Shown: positions 52,530 through 60,840 of the stretch, piece after piece | Layout of the letters: every line of letters begins with the position of its first letter | Numbering within the stretch: position 1 is the stretch's first letter | Source: Bacillota bacterium | GTDB taxonomy: Bacteria > Bacillota > Clostridia > Oscillospirales > Ruminococcaceae | Length of the DNA stretch: 64,000 nt | Reading direction: 5' to 3' | Assembly: GCA_023433405.1 (NCBI GenBank) | Contig: JAEZCT010000054.1 | Coordinates: forward strand, 62,001-126,000 | Notes under the pieces: model-generated | The model's database searches: none | Told to the model about the DNA's origin: nothing | What the model saw: only the letters and a program-made list of their open reading frames with translations | Made by a program: the position numbers and the translations under genes

Positions 52530-52557
52530 ATTGTAGCATATTTGCCAGTGAATGCAA
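52530..52557 (-). promoter_or_regulatory. Predicted promoter of the cdaA-cdaR unit
   Basis: Minus strand: TTGCAT (52557-52552), 16 bases, TACAAT (52535-52530), with TGC as extended -10. It follows a terminator and begins a leader of about 325 bases. Confidence 0.6.
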
Positions 52558-52562
52558 TGCCT

Positions 52563-52591
52563 AAAAAATGCATTGTGATTTATGCATTTTT
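52563..52591. terminator. Bidirectional terminator between the class V aminotransferase gene and cdaA
   Basis: AAAAATGCAT pairs with ATGCATTTTT over eight bases, with T-runs on both strands. The remaining 52592-52731 stretch holds a coding-like fragment without a start and nothing else. Confidence 0.75.
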
Positions 52592-52731
52592 GTATTTTTA
52601 AGTGATTCTTATCGATTCTTTTCAGCTTATACGACGAGAAGATCAAAAAGCTTATAAAAATCATTGAACCGCTTGGATTTAAGGATTTTGACCCGGCTGC
52701 TATAACAGTTTCTTTACCTTATCCCCATCCT

Positions 52732-53877
52732 TTATGCGGTTCGTTGCAGACGGCGAAGCTCGTAGGCAAGGCGCATTACCTGCTCTTGCGTATTGTAAAC
52801 CGAGAAGCTGGCCCGCACCGCGCCATACTCGCCGGTATTTAGCTTTTTGTGCGCAAGGGGCGCGCAGTGAAAGCCTCCGCGAAGGGCAAAGCCGCGTTCG
52901 CTGAGCTTTTCTACCACGGTTTCGCTCCTCACCTCGCCAAGATTAAAGCAGATAACCGGCAGGTGTACCCCCTCTTGGGGCCGATGGGTGTACAGCCTGA
53001 TTCCTTTTATATGAGAAAGCTCGTCATATAGGGTTTTGGCAAGGCTCATCTCATGCTGATAGATACGGTCGAAGCCATAGGAGGAAACAAAGCGCAAACC
53101 TTCGTTGAGCCCCGCGATGCCGTAGGTGTTGAGTGTTCCGCTCTCAAGATGGTCAGGCATATCCTGCGGCTGCTCCTTCAGGTAGGACTGGCTGCCGGTG
53201 CCCCCCTCCATTACGGTGCTCAGCTCCTCACCCCGCTTTGTAATGAGCATACCGGTTCCTGTTGGACCGTACAGCCCCTTGTGACCCGGCATACAGAGAT
53301 AATCCGCCTTGGTAAGGGAGGTCTTTCTTACACCCGCCGCCTGGGCAAGGTCTACAAGCAGGGGGATATTGTTTTTTTTGCATAGCTCATACAGCCCGTC
53401 GCAGGGCAGCATAATGCCGCACAGGTTGGAGCCCGCCGTACAGGCAACCAGTTTTGTTTTGGCGGTTAGCTGGTTCTCAAAGGCACGCAGGGTTTTTTCG
53501 CTGTCACCTTCAAAAACCTCGGCGAGAGAATAGCTGACCCCCTGCGACTGAGACAGCTTATACACAGGGCGAAACACCGAGTTGTGCTCAAGGTCGGAGA
53601 TGACCACATGACCGCCCTGCGGCACAGCTCCTTTGATGGCAAGATTTAGCGCATGGGTGCAGTTTGCGGTAAACACCACGTTCTCCGGCTCGGCGTCAAA
53701 TAGCTTTGCCGCCCTCTCGCGGCATTCAAACACCTTTTTTGCCGCTAGCATCGAGAGGCGGTGACCGCTGCGTCCGGGATTTGCGCCGTAATATTCCGCG
53801 CATTCGCCAATCGCGCGTAAAACTGCCGCGGGCTTTGGCATTGAGGTTGCTGCGTTATCAAGATAAATCATGGTCAT
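52732..53877 (-). CDS. Cysteine desulfurase-like class V aminotransferase
   Basis: PLP enzyme of about 381 residues related to the cysteine-desulfurase family protein EF2568 group. MIYLDNAATSMPKP at the start, NPGRSGHRLSMLAA, the PLP-binding MPGHKGLYGPTGTGML with its Lys, and GGFHCAPLAHKKLNT with the sulfur-accepting Cys are seen. In other Clostridia this type sits with DUF3343 and selenium-metabolism genes; here DUF3343 is about 150 bases upstream on the same strand. Start: ATG at 53877, AAAGG seven bases before it; other ATGs are within six codons. Confidence 0.92.
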   Translation of the reverse strand: MTMIYLDNAATSMPKPAAVLRAIGECAEYYGANPGRSGHRLSMLAAKKVFECRERAAKLFDAEPENVVFTANCTHALNLAIKGAVPQGGHVVISDLEHNSVFRPVYKLSQSQGVSYSLAEVFEGDSEKTLRAFENQLTAKTKLVACTAGSNLCGIMLPCDGLYELCKKNNIPLLVDLAQAAGVRKTSLTKADYLCMPGHKGLYGPTGTGMLITKRGEELSTVMEGGTGSQSYLKEQPQDMPDHLESGTLNTYGIAGLNEGLRFVSSYGFDRIYQHEMSLAKTLYDELSHIKGIRLYTHRPQEGVHLPVICFNLGEVRSETVVEKLSERGFALRGGFHCAPLAHKKLNTGEYGAVRASFSVYNTQEQVMRLAYELRRLQRTA

Positions 53878-54034
53878 AACCATGCCTTTCCGTCAGGTTT
53901 ATGAGGAGCGCATGTGTAATAAAGAGGGGCTTTCGTTTAAGAGATGAGCGGATTTTATGGTAATACAACGCAAAATCTAAAACCGCGGCGTTTCGCTGCA
54001 CTGCGCATTGCGCCCCGCCGCGGTACAGGAGAAA

Positions 54035-54253
54035 TTACATCGCCTTTTCAGCCGACTGATAGGGGATGTTTGCGGTGTTCAGCAGCCCTACCGCCACGTC
54101 AAAATTACCACGAACGCTTAGGCTGTACTGACAGCTTTTATGCTCCTTATCCTGCGTTTTTAAAATATCCGCCCGAATACCGCTGCGTTGCAGCAGACTC
54201 TGCGCTTTCATCGCACAGGTCACCGTAGAAAAGATGATGACCCCTTTATACAT
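54035..54253 (-). CDS. DUF3343 family protein (putative Se/S carrier)
   Basis: A 72-residue protein: YKGVIIFSTVTCAMKAQSLLQRSGI at the start is the family pattern (a Cys at about residue 12 after a hydrophobic strand), and a second Cys is in HKSCQYSLSV. DUF3343 proteins are described as putative selenium/sulfur carriers. The start follows GGGAG by nine bases; the longer frame to 54334 has no site. It precedes the cysteine-desulfurase-like gene and is probably co-transcribed, implying that the desulfurase loads the carrier. Confidence 0.85.
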   Translation of the reverse strand: MYKGVIIFSTVTCAMKAQSLLQRSGIRADILKTQDKEHKSCQYSLSVRGNFDVAVGLLNTANIPYQSAEKAM

Positions 54254-54543
54254 ATTCTCGCACTCCCTCAGCCCGAGCATAAGGCCGATTACCGCTGGCG
54301 ATGCCAGACGTTTGAAGCGCCCAATGAGTGGCATTCAAACGTAAAAGACCTGACCAACTCTTTGCAAGGCTCAGTCTTTTGCCATAATCGACATTTGAAG
54401 CGGTGAACTAAGAACGTCCCTTAATTTGATAGGACGCTGTGCCCCGCTATACTCCATCTTATGCCGAACCTAACGAGTTGCAACCTTTTTTTCGCCGCTG
54501 CCCCTCTCCTTTTATCCGGTTATTGTAGCATACCCCATAATAA

Positions 54544-55044
54544 TTAGAACACTCGGCCTTCGTTAGCCGGGCGCAACAGGCAAACCGCGTGGGCCGCAAT
54601 GCCCTCTCCCCCGCCGGTAAAGCCCAGCCCTTCCTCGGTCGTCGCTTTCACGCTTACCCGTCCTGGATCGCAGCAGAGGGTTTTTGCAAGGTTTGCCCGC
54701 ATCCTATCCACAAAGCCCGCGAGCTTGGGAGCCTGCGCGATGATGGTCGCATCCACATTCGAGACCTCATAGCCGCGCTCGGCAGCCATGTGAGCAACCT
54801 CCCCAAGCAGGTTGAGGCTGTCGGCTCCCCGAAAACGGGAGTCGGTATCAGGGAACCATTTGCCGATATCCCCAAGCGCCAGCGCGCCCAGTACCGCGTC
54901 GGCGATGGCGTGGGCGAGTACATCCGCGTCGGAATGCCCGAGCAGGCCTTTCTCATAGGGTATTGTCACCCCTCCAAGCACAAGGCTTCTTTCCGGCACG
55001 AGACGATGCACGTCATAGCCGTGCCCAATTCTAAAATCAGTCAA
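54544..55044 (-). CDS. ispF: 2-C-methyl-D-erythritol 2,4-cyclodiphosphate synthase
   Basis: Fifth step of the MEP isoprenoid pathway. 166 residues with the zinc and substrate motif RIGHGYDVHRLV, GHSDADVLAHAIADAVLGAL and DIGKWFPDTD, ending in TTEEGLGFTGGGEGIAAHA. TTG start after AAGGGGG. 55 bases downstream of ispD, giving an ispD-ispF pair on the minus strand. Products feed undecaprenyl phosphate for wall and glycan synthesis. Confidence 0.96.
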   Translation of the reverse strand: MTDFRIGHGYDVHRLVPERSLVLGGVTIPYEKGLLGHSDADVLAHAIADAVLGALALGDIGKWFPDTDSRFRGADSLNLLGEVAHMAAERGYEVSNVDATIIAQAPKLAGFVDRMRANLAKTLCCDPGRVSVKATTEEGLGFTGGGEGIAAHAVCLLRPANEGRVF

Positions 55045-55099
55045 TCCACATCCCCCTTACTTTTATCGTCCATAAAGCCCACTGAAAACAGGGAGCGTA

Positions 55100-55810
55100 T
55101 TATTTCCAATCATCCTCACCGCTTCCTAAAAAGGCGCGCGCTACAGCAATATCCTCCAGTGTGGTCAGCTTGATATTTTGGTAATCCCCCCGCGCGAGAT
55201 ACACCGGGTACCCCATCCGCTCAAACAGCTGGCAGTCGTCGGTAAGGCTTAAGCCCTCGTGCTCCGCCCGGGCAAGCGCCTGACGGTAACGCACCGCCTC
55301 GAAAACCTGCGGGGTTTGTATTTGATAGAGGGAGCCCCGGTCCAGTGTCCTCTGCACCCGCATATCCTCACCGGCCTGCTTAATGGTGTCCTTAACCGGA
55401 ACCGCCGCTGCCGCCGCACCGTGCAAAACTGCCATGGCGACTACGTTTTGCACGGTCTCATTGCTCACCAGCGGTCTTGCGCCGTCGTGAATAAGGTAAT
55501 AGCCGGCGTCGGGGTTTGCGCAGGCAATTCCCTTTGCCACCGACTGCTGGCGGGTTTCGCCCCCCGAGACAACCTGCGAAAGCTTTGAAAACCCAAACTC
55601 CCGGGCTATCGCCTCCACGTCAAACAGACGCTCACTTTTGGTTACTACAATTATTTCGCCGACGCTGTCGCACCGTTCCAGCGCAAGCATACTGCGCCCA
55701 AGCACCGGCAGACCGCCCAGCATAATCATCTGCTTATCGATACCCTCCCCCATACGGGTGGAGCTGCCCGCCGCGACGATGATGGCGGATATGTTCTGTT
55801 TTGTCATCAT
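55100..55810 (-). CDS. ispD: 2-C-methyl-D-erythritol 4-phosphate cytidylyltransferase
   Basis: Third step of the MEP pathway; couples MEP to CTP. 236 residues with the nucleotidyltransferase start IIVAAGSSTRMGEGIDKQ, the YYLIHDGARPLVSNE substrate motif and SLTDDCQLFERMGYPVYLARG. ATG at 55810 follows AAAGG by ten bases; upstream ATGs to 55861 lack that spacing. Paired with ispF. Confidence 0.95.
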   Translation of the reverse strand: MMTKQNISAIIVAAGSSTRMGEGIDKQMIMLGGLPVLGRSMLALERCDSVGEIIVVTKSERLFDVEAIAREFGFSKLSQVVSGGETRQQSVAKGIACANPDAGYYLIHDGARPLVSNETVQNVVAMAVLHGAAAAAVPVKDTIKQAGEDMRVQRTLDRGSLYQIQTPQVFEAVRYRQALARAEHEGLSLTDDCQLFERMGYPVYLARGDYQNIKLTTLEDIAVARAFLGSGEDDWK

Positions 55811-55900
55811 TTTGGTCATGCCTTTCCGTGTGCGCGAACGCCCGCGCGTTTTTTGCATCATTACTAATATTATACCGCAGCGGGGGTTGATTTCCTATCC

Positions 55901-56689
55901 TCAATTTTCATCCGGCTTTGCCGGATGCTGAATGCCCTCGTGGTCGATGGTATAAGCACCCCTGACAAGCAGCTCACCCACCGTAACAAAGGAATAGCCC
56001 TGCTCCCGCAAGCCGTCGATGATGCGGGGCAGCGCGGCACGGGTATTCTCAAGCCCCGTGTGCATCAGTACGATGGCACCGGGTTCGGCCTTCTTCAGCA
56101 CGCGGGCTGCAAGGCTTTCCGGGTCGGGCTTCTTCCAGTCTACGCTATCCACCGACCATTGTATTACAGAAAGGCCCATAGATTGCGCCGCCTCCACCAC
56201 CGTATCGTTATAAGCTCCCGAGGGGGCGCGGAACAGCTTTGGGGTGACACCCGCCGCATTCGCAATTGCCTCCTGCGCCTTGGTGATATCCTCTGCGATG
56301 CCCTGCTTCGAAAGGTTTGTCATATTGGGGTGGGCGTAGGAGTGGTTGCCGATTTCGTGCCCCGCCTCGACAATCCTGCGAGCCTCTCTTGGGTTTTTCT
56401 CCGCCCATTGCCCCACCAGAAAAAAGGTGCAGGTCACATTCCGTTCCTTTAATAAGGCAAGCAGCGCGCCGATGTCATCGGCCTCCCATGCGGCATTAAA
56501 TGTGAGCGCGACTTGCTTTTTTGCAGACTCCACACCATAAACCGGCAGCTTCGCATAGCCACCAAAGCCGGAAACCGGCACCGCCGCGGTGTCAAAGCCC
56601 TCGGCAATCAAAACAGTCAGAATAAACACCGCAACTGCTGCAATGCCCGCAAGCAGGTGACTTCGTGTAACGGTAACATAGCGTTTCAT
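55901..56689 (-). CDS. Polysaccharide deacetylase family protein (PdaB/YlxY-like)
   Basis: About 262 residues with one N-terminal helix (anchor) and a NodB-fold domain matching spore-cortex type deacetylases: TCTFFLVGQWAEKNP, GHEIGNHSYAHPNM (zinc His pair), LFRAPSGAYNDTVVEAA, IQWSVDSVDWKKP and IVLMHTGLENTRAALP. In motif 1, where the family normally has TFDDG or TFDxxW, the sequence is VALTFNAAWEADD: Asn replaces the usual Asp, which may reduce metal-dependent catalysis. The start is uncertain; ATG at 56689 follows GGAAAGG by twelve bases and gives a clean membrane-anchored protein. Confidence 0.88.
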   Translation of the reverse strand: MKRYVTVTRSHLLAGIAAVAVFILTVLIAEGFDTAAVPVSGFGGYAKLPVYGVESAKKQVALTFNAAWEADDIGALLALLKERNVTCTFFLVGQWAEKNPREARRIVEAGHEIGNHSYAHPNMTNLSKQGIAEDITKAQEAIANAAGVTPKLFRAPSGAYNDTVVEAAQSMGLSVIQWSVDSVDWKKPDPESLAARVLKKAEPGAIVLMHTGLENTRAALPRIIDGLREQGYSFVTVGELLVRGAYTIDHEGIQHPAKPDEN

Positions 56690-57113
56690 GCAATAACCAA
56701 GCCTTTCCAGCGCACCTTTCGCAATCATCACACTATATGCGTCAAAACCTGTACGGTATGCAATAATATCCTGTGCTGTCTGTAATACCAATCCCCTTAA
56801 AAGTTGTAGAAACGGAGATAACAACCCGTGTGAAAGCCCACAAGCCGACCACAAGAAACGACACGGCAGAAAACCGTACCGCAGCCGTTCGCTTTGCCCT
56901 TAGGTTTTATGTGTTTCCCGAAATACGGATTAAAACGAAATGATATAATGCAATTCTCATCGTGGAACAAGCCCTCATATTAACAATTCATTTATGGATT
57001 ACGGTATGCTGCTATGTTATAATTATTATCGGTAACAATATAAACTAAATGAAGTGTTAAGGGTTAAGGGTGTTTATTGGAAATAAAACTGCTGTAAAGG
57101 AGCGATTCTGCAT
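56690..57113. other. Divergent intergenic region before lemA
   Basis: Holds a left-half repeat (56786-56850) and two extended -10-like sequences on the plus strand, TGATATAAT (56941-56949) and TGTTATAAT (57015-57023), neither with a good -35 box; the second is best placed for lemA. No gene is seen. Confidence 0.45.
56786..56850. repeat. Left-half fragment of the palindromic repeat
   Basis: TACCAATCCCCTTAAAAGTT and GTGTGAAAGCCCACAAG match the left and centre of full copies; TAA precedes it at 56783-56785. The right arm is not found. Confidence 0.55.
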
Positions 57114-57674
57114 ATGCCTGGATTAATTATTGCCGGCGTAATCGTGGTCATTCTGGTATTGTGGGCCATTGGCGCGCATAACTCGTTGGTTCGCAAAAAG
57201 AATTACATCACCGAGGCTTGGTCTGGTATTGATAACCAGCTAAAGCGAAAGGTGAACATCATTACAAACCTTGTGGATTCCATTAAGATGCAAACCAAGT
57301 TTGAAAGCGACATTTTGGATAAAATTGCCGCCTCCCGCGCGGGGATGCTCTCGAAAGACCGCGGACAGGCGATGGAGGCAAGCGACGCCGCCACCAGAAT
57401 ACTGCCCTCCATAATGGCGCTCACCGAAAATTATCCTCAGCTTGGCACCAACCAGAGCTATCTGCGTTTGATGGAGGACGTAAAGGATGTGGAGGATAAG
57501 GTTGCTTACGCAAGGACGCGCTACAATATGACAGTGACCGATTACAACAACACCATCGCTGTTTTCCCCTCCAGCATCATCGCGGGCATGTTCCGGTTCG
57601 AGCGGGAAAAGGTGTTTGAAATTGCGGAGCAGGAAAGAATAAACGCGGATAATCTGCGTATTAGCGAGCTGTAA
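57114..57674 (+). CDS. LemA family protein
   Basis: A 186-residue protein with one N-terminal membrane helix (about 3-22) followed by the LemA helical bundle: SLVRKKNYITEAWSGIDNQLKRKVNIITNLVD (key parts NYITEAWSGIDNQLKR), ENYPQLGTNQSYLRLMEDVKDVEDKVAYARTRYN, and the closing FRFEREKVFEIAEQERIN. The outward-facing helices are typical. Six bases separate it from the M48 protease gene; LemA and HtpX-type proteases are often paired, suggesting a membrane-protein quality-control function. GGAG nine bases before the ATG. Confidence 0.93.
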   Translation: MPGLIIAGVIVVILVLWAIGAHNSLVRKKNYITEAWSGIDNQLKRKVNIITNLVDSIKMQTKFESDILDKIAASRAGMLSKDRGQAMEASDAATRILPSIMALTENYPQLGTNQSYLRLMEDVKDVEDKVAYARTRYNMTVTDYNNTIAVFPSSIIAGMFRFEREKVFEIAEQERINADNLRISEL

Positions 57675-57679
57675 CGACT

Positions 57680-58618
57680 ATGGAACAATCAAACCTTTCG
57701 GCACCTCTGTTTGTACACGAGCAGGTGCGAAAAAACAAAGTAAAAACGGCGTTGCTGATGGTGGTTTTTGGGGCGATGATACTGGGCATCAGCTGCCTGA
57801 TTGGATATGTTTACGATAACCTTTTTACCGGCGTGGTGATAGGCGCGGCATACTGCGGCTTTGTGATACCGCTGCAGCTCGCGTCGGCGAAAAACACGCT
57901 GGTTTCGTCGGTGCATGGCAGGCCTGTGAATGAAAACAGCCCTAACGAGCGGCGTGTGCGCCGGATGGTGGAGGGGCTTGCCCTTTCCGCCGGGCTTAAA
58001 AACCCACCGCAGATATTCATCATTCCCACCCAGACACCCAATGCCTTTGCGGGCGGGTTAAGCCCCGATAAGAGCTATATTGGTGTAACCGAGGGGTTGC
58101 TCAGCCTGCTGGACGACAGCGAGCTTGAGGGGGTGATTGGACACGAGATGGCGCACATTATCCAGCGCGATGTGCTGATTTCCACCGTGGCGATTGCGCT
58201 TTTGAGCATAACCATTATGCTGGCGGGCATTTTCTACCGCAGCACCTTTTATAGCGGCAGGCGGCGCAGCAGCCGGGATAACAACAACAGCGCGGCGGCG
58301 CTGATGATTGTGGGGCTTGCGGTGTACCTTGTGGCGCGGCTTTTAGGTACGCTTATAAACCTCGCTATCTCCCGCAAGCGAGAATACGCGGCGGATGCCA
58401 CCGCGGTGCGGCTGTGCAGCGGCTCGGAGGGGCTTGCCCGTGCGCTCGAGAAGATTTCCGGTGCGAGCGGACGGTACGACGCGCGCACGGTAAGCGCGCT
58501 TGGCGGCGACGAAATGCTTGCGCTGTATATCTTTAACCCCAAGAAGAAGCTGGCGGCACTTTTTTCCACCCATCCTCCTATTGAGGAGCGCATCCGCCGG
58601 GTGCGCAGGATGTACTAA
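57680..58618 (+). CDS. M48 family zinc metalloprotease (HtpX-like)
   Basis: The 312-residue membrane protease has two N-terminal helices, the active site GVIGHEMAHIIQRDVL with HExxH at about residue 152, two further helices (one before and one after an Arg/Ser-rich loop), and the third zinc ligand Glu in REYAADATAVRLCSG. It degrades misfolded membrane proteins in its family. Starts five bases after lemA, so co-translated; ends before a bidirectional terminator. Confidence 0.94.
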   Translation: MEQSNLSAPLFVHEQVRKNKVKTALLMVVFGAMILGISCLIGYVYDNLFTGVVIGAAYCGFVIPLQLASAKNTLVSSVHGRPVNENSPNERRVRRMVEGLALSAGLKNPPQIFIIPTQTPNAFAGGLSPDKSYIGVTEGLLSLLDDSELEGVIGHEMAHIIQRDVLISTVAIALLSITIMLAGIFYRSTFYSGRRRSSRDNNNSAAALMIVGLAVYLVARLLGTLINLAISRKREYAADATAVRLCSGSEGLARALEKISGASGRYDARTVSALGGDEMLALYIFNPKKKLAALFSTHPPIEERIRRVRRMY

Positions 58619-58647
58619 AATAACCTTGGGCAAAGCGCAAAAATTTC

Positions 58648-58701
58648 AAGGGCGTTTTAAGCTGCTCCGGTCTAGCCGGGTCACTTGAAAACGCCCTTTT
58701 T
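58648..58701. terminator. Bidirectional terminator between lemA-M48 and the VOC gene
   Basis: AAGGGCGTTTTAAG pairs with CTTGAAAACGCCCTT, followed by T-runs in the plus direction; the convergent VOC gene ends 25 bases away. Confidence 0.9.
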
Positions 58702-58725
58702 GCTTATTTTATTGATAAACCAGCA

Positions 58726-59091
58726 TCAGTCCCGGCTATTGACCGGGCTCCTGAAATAAATATGATTTCCGTCAGGGTCGCAAAAATGCAGGTTCCTCAT
58801 TCCCCATGGTCGGGTTTGCGGTTCCTCAATAATATTGACCCCCATTTTTACAAGGCGGGCAAATTCAGCGTCCACATCCTTTACGGTAAACGCAAGACAA
58901 ATATTTTGGTTCTGATTATTTTTTACGCTGCCGTCGTTATAGATGGTCAGGGCGGTTTCTTTTAGCAAAATTGTCTGATGAACGGCGTCGCTGCTGTTGC
59001 TTTCCACCCCCAGCAGCGCCTTGTAAAAGTCGGCAAGGCAAATCACGTCGTTTGTACACAACGAAACCTCTCCTATTTTTATCTCACTCAA
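58726..59091 (-). CDS. VOC family (glyoxalase-like) protein
   Basis: The 121-residue protein has the paired fold: VSLCTNDVICLADFYKALLGVES at the start, ICLAFTVKDVDAEFARLVKMGVNIIEEPQ in the middle, and RNLHFCDPDGNHIYF at the end (the DPDGN loop with its metal-ligand Glu or substitute). Likely a lyase, isomerase or antibiotic-binding protein. TTG start with GGAGGG eight bases upstream. No obvious partner gene; distinct from the VOC protein at 13895. Confidence 0.88.
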   Translation of the reverse strand: MSEIKIGEVSLCTNDVICLADFYKALLGVESNSSDAVHQTILLKETALTIYNDGSVKNNQNQNICLAFTVKDVDAEFARLVKMGVNIIEEPQTRPWGMRNLHFCDPDGNHIYFRSPVNSRD

Positions 59092-59146
59092 TGCGGTGCC
59101 CTCCTATGCTGTCAATCGTTTCATATCAATTGGAGTCGTCTGCCCT

Positions 59147-59854
59147 CTACCGTCTGGGCAAAAACGCTCCGTCCTTCCAGTAATACACGCGCGAAACCTT
59201 CTCGCCCAGCGTTTCGTCATACACCTCACAGGTAAACGATCCCTCCTCCTGCCTGGTAAACAGTGCGGAAAAATCAGCGGTAGCGGCGCGCAGCTCCTCG
59301 CAGGGCAGCCGTTTGATTGTGCGGTCTTGGTAAACCGAGAAGATTTGGTAGCTGTAACCATTATCATCGTACCACTGGCCTAGGGTGAAATCGGGATTCT
59401 TATCGCCGTTGTAGTCGTCAAACTGCAGCGGAAAATCCCCGCTGAAATTCAGCGGCTTCTCCCCTGACTCTATGGGCAGCGTAAATACGGCAGGGTGACG
59501 GGCGTCGGCGTACACGCTAATCTGGTATTGCCCTGTGTAGTTGGTATCAAACAGGCCGCTGTCGGGAGTAAAGCGCGGGGAATCGCGGTCAAACAGCTCC
59601 CCCTCGGTCATTTCAATGTTAATAAACACACTGGAGCCGTCCGCCGTCTGCACACGATTTCTGGAGATAATATAAGGCAGCGCGAAGGGCGATTGTGAGG
59701 TACCCGACTCAAGGCCGATAATCTTGGGTGGAAAGACACTTGCATCGTCATACCGGTTGCGGCTGTTGTATTGGTCTACGTTTCCATCGCCGCAGGCTAC
59801 AAACGCCAGCGTAACAGCAACTACCGCGAAAGCGGCTGCCTTTTTCTGCTTCAT
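59147..59854 (-). CDS. Predicted lipoprotein of unknown function
   Basis: 235 residues. The N-terminal signal ends in FVAC (Cys21), so it should be a lipid-anchored surface protein. The mature part is largely beta-rich. A stretch FDDYNGDKNPDFTLG at about 145 has Asp/Asn at every second position like a calcium-binding EF-hand/dockerin-type loop, which also occurs in VCBS-type beta-propellers. I recognise no family beyond this. It stands alone between the VOC gene and a repeat. Confidence 0.75.
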   Translation of the reverse strand: MKQKKAAAFAVVAVTLAFVACGDGNVDQYNSRNRYDDASVFPPKIIGLESGTSQSPFALPYIISRNRVQTADGSSVFINIEMTEGELFDRDSPRFTPDSGLFDTNYTGQYQISVYADARHPAVFTLPIESGEKPLNFSGDFPLQFDDYNGDKNPDFTLGQWYDDNGYSYQIFSVYQDRTIKRLPCEELRAATADFSALFTRQEEGSFTCEVYDETLGEKVSRVYYWKDGAFLPRR

Positions 59855-59938
59855 TGCGTCCTTACTCCCCCGCCAGCGTTTTTTACCGCGTGCGAAAACG
59901 CGGCCACAAGCCCATTGTTACCCTATTTCACGGGTCTA

Positions 59939-60052
59939 TACTAATAACCGATTTAAAAGTGTGCAATGTATAAAATCAAGAAAAAAGCATTGATTTATGG
60001 GTTTTCACGCAGATTTTCATCTTCAATTCTACACATTTTGAGTGGATTAGTA
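59939..60052. repeat. Palindromic MITE-like element, copy 9
   Basis: 114 bp: TACTAATAACCGATTTAAAA at the left, GAGTGGATTAGTA at the right, with inner TTTTCACGCAGATTTTC. Flanks are CTA and TTA. Between the lipoprotein gene and the DUF2752 gene. Confidence 0.85.
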
Positions 60053-60106
60053 TTACACCGCTACCGGGTCTTCGGCAGGTAATGCATAACGGGAATCGCA
60101 TCGCGC

Positions 60107-60475
60107 TTATGGAATGGGGAAGAAAAATAAACGAACCAGCCATACCGCTGTAAAAAGCACCAGTGTTACAGCATACGCCGGTACGTAACCCCGGCTCGTG
60201 GGCAGTACCCCATAGGCAATATAACGCACCGATATAAAAATTCCAAGCGGGACGATCCAGAACACCAGCGGATGATAGTGAAATGCGTGGGCAAAATTAA
60301 GCTCGAGCAAAGAAACCGCCGCGCGGGTCATGCCGCAGGAGGGACAGGGAACGCCGAGCAGCGACCGGATGGCACATCCCCCAAACAAAAACGCATACCC
60401 TATGAGGATTAGACTTAATAAGACCACCGCCGCTGCGGTTTGGGCAAGGCGTATCAGAACCGGTTTGATTTTCAT
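60107..60475 (-). CDS. DUF2752 domain-containing membrane protein
   Basis: The 122-residue protein has three membrane helices and the family motif CAIRSLLGVPCPSCGMTRAAVSLL, whose CPxCGMTRA segment is conserved and could bind a metal. A FHYHPLVFWIVPLG second motif follows. The family is widespread and uncharacterised. Alone; starts after a possible AAGGGG site, and a repeat element lies immediately after its stop. Confidence 0.87.
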   Translation of the reverse strand: MKIKPVLIRLAQTAAAVVLLSLILIGYAFLFGGCAIRSLLGVPCPSCGMTRAAVSLLELNFAHAFHYHPLVFWIVPLGIFISVRYIAYGVLPTSRGYVPAYAVTLVLFTAVWLVRLFFFPIP

Positions 60476-60527
60476 CCCCTCTATCCTTCCCCTTTTCGCC
60501 TTCGCCTAATTTCGTTTCATCCGTTTT

Positions 60528-60555
60528 ACACTAATACTCGATTTAAAGGTGAAGC
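60528..60555. repeat. Short left-end fragment of the palindromic repeat
   Basis: ACACTAATACTCGATTTAAA resembles the left end TACTAATAACCGATTTAAAA; the rest is absent. Low-confidence fragment in the DUF2752-glyA gap. Confidence 0.35.
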
Positions 60556-60671
60556 TTGCGCCAAGCCGTGCAGAAACTATGAGCTGTGCCTCTAGGCGGT
60601 AATCATTTTGATTGGTTTTGCATTCTATAGTGCATTATAACAAAAAAGACCTGATTGCGTAAATGCTTCGC

Positions 60672-60699
60672 TTGCATTAGTCGCAAAAAAAGGTATAAT
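60672..60699 (+). promoter_or_regulatory. Sigma-A type promoter of glyA
   Basis: TTGCAT (60672-60677), 16 bases, TATAAT (60694-60699). Leader about 135 bases. Confidence 0.75.
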
Positions 60700-60746
60700 A
60701 ATTGCATAGGAAACACCGAATTGGTTTTGTTATGAGAGGCTCAACC

Positions 60747-60779
60747 GATGCCAGGCGCGAGCGGATGGCATTCTTTTTT
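60747..60779 (+). terminator. Terminator-like hairpin in the glyA leader (possible attenuator)
   Basis: ATGCCA (60748-60753) pairs with TGGCAT (60766-60771) and is followed by six T (60774-60779), before the glyA start. An upstream TTGGTT (60721-60726) can pair with AACCGA (60743-60748), overlapping the 5' arm and possibly acting as an anti-terminator. No known riboswitch matched. Confidence 0.4.
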
Positions 60780-60840
60780 ACGGCTTTGCGCCGCGCAAGG
60801 TAAGGAAAGTTCAAATACTTGTTTGAAAGGGCGGAACCGG

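Noticed and set aside
52198..52530. cdaA leader considered as a ydaO/c-di-AMP riboswitch or T-box
   Set aside because: The conserved segments I know for those classes are absent, so only an unspecific note on possible structure is kept.
52603..52731. Coding-like stretch on the plus strand (YDEKIKKLIKIIEPLGFKDF and following residues)
   Set aside because: It has no start codon after the TGA at 52603-52605 and no ribosome-binding site, and soon runs into the opposite-strand aminotransferase gene. It may be a gene remnant, but nothing identifies it.
60700..60840. glyA leader considered as a THF or glycine riboswitch
   Set aside because: No match to the conserved sequence blocks of either class by eye.
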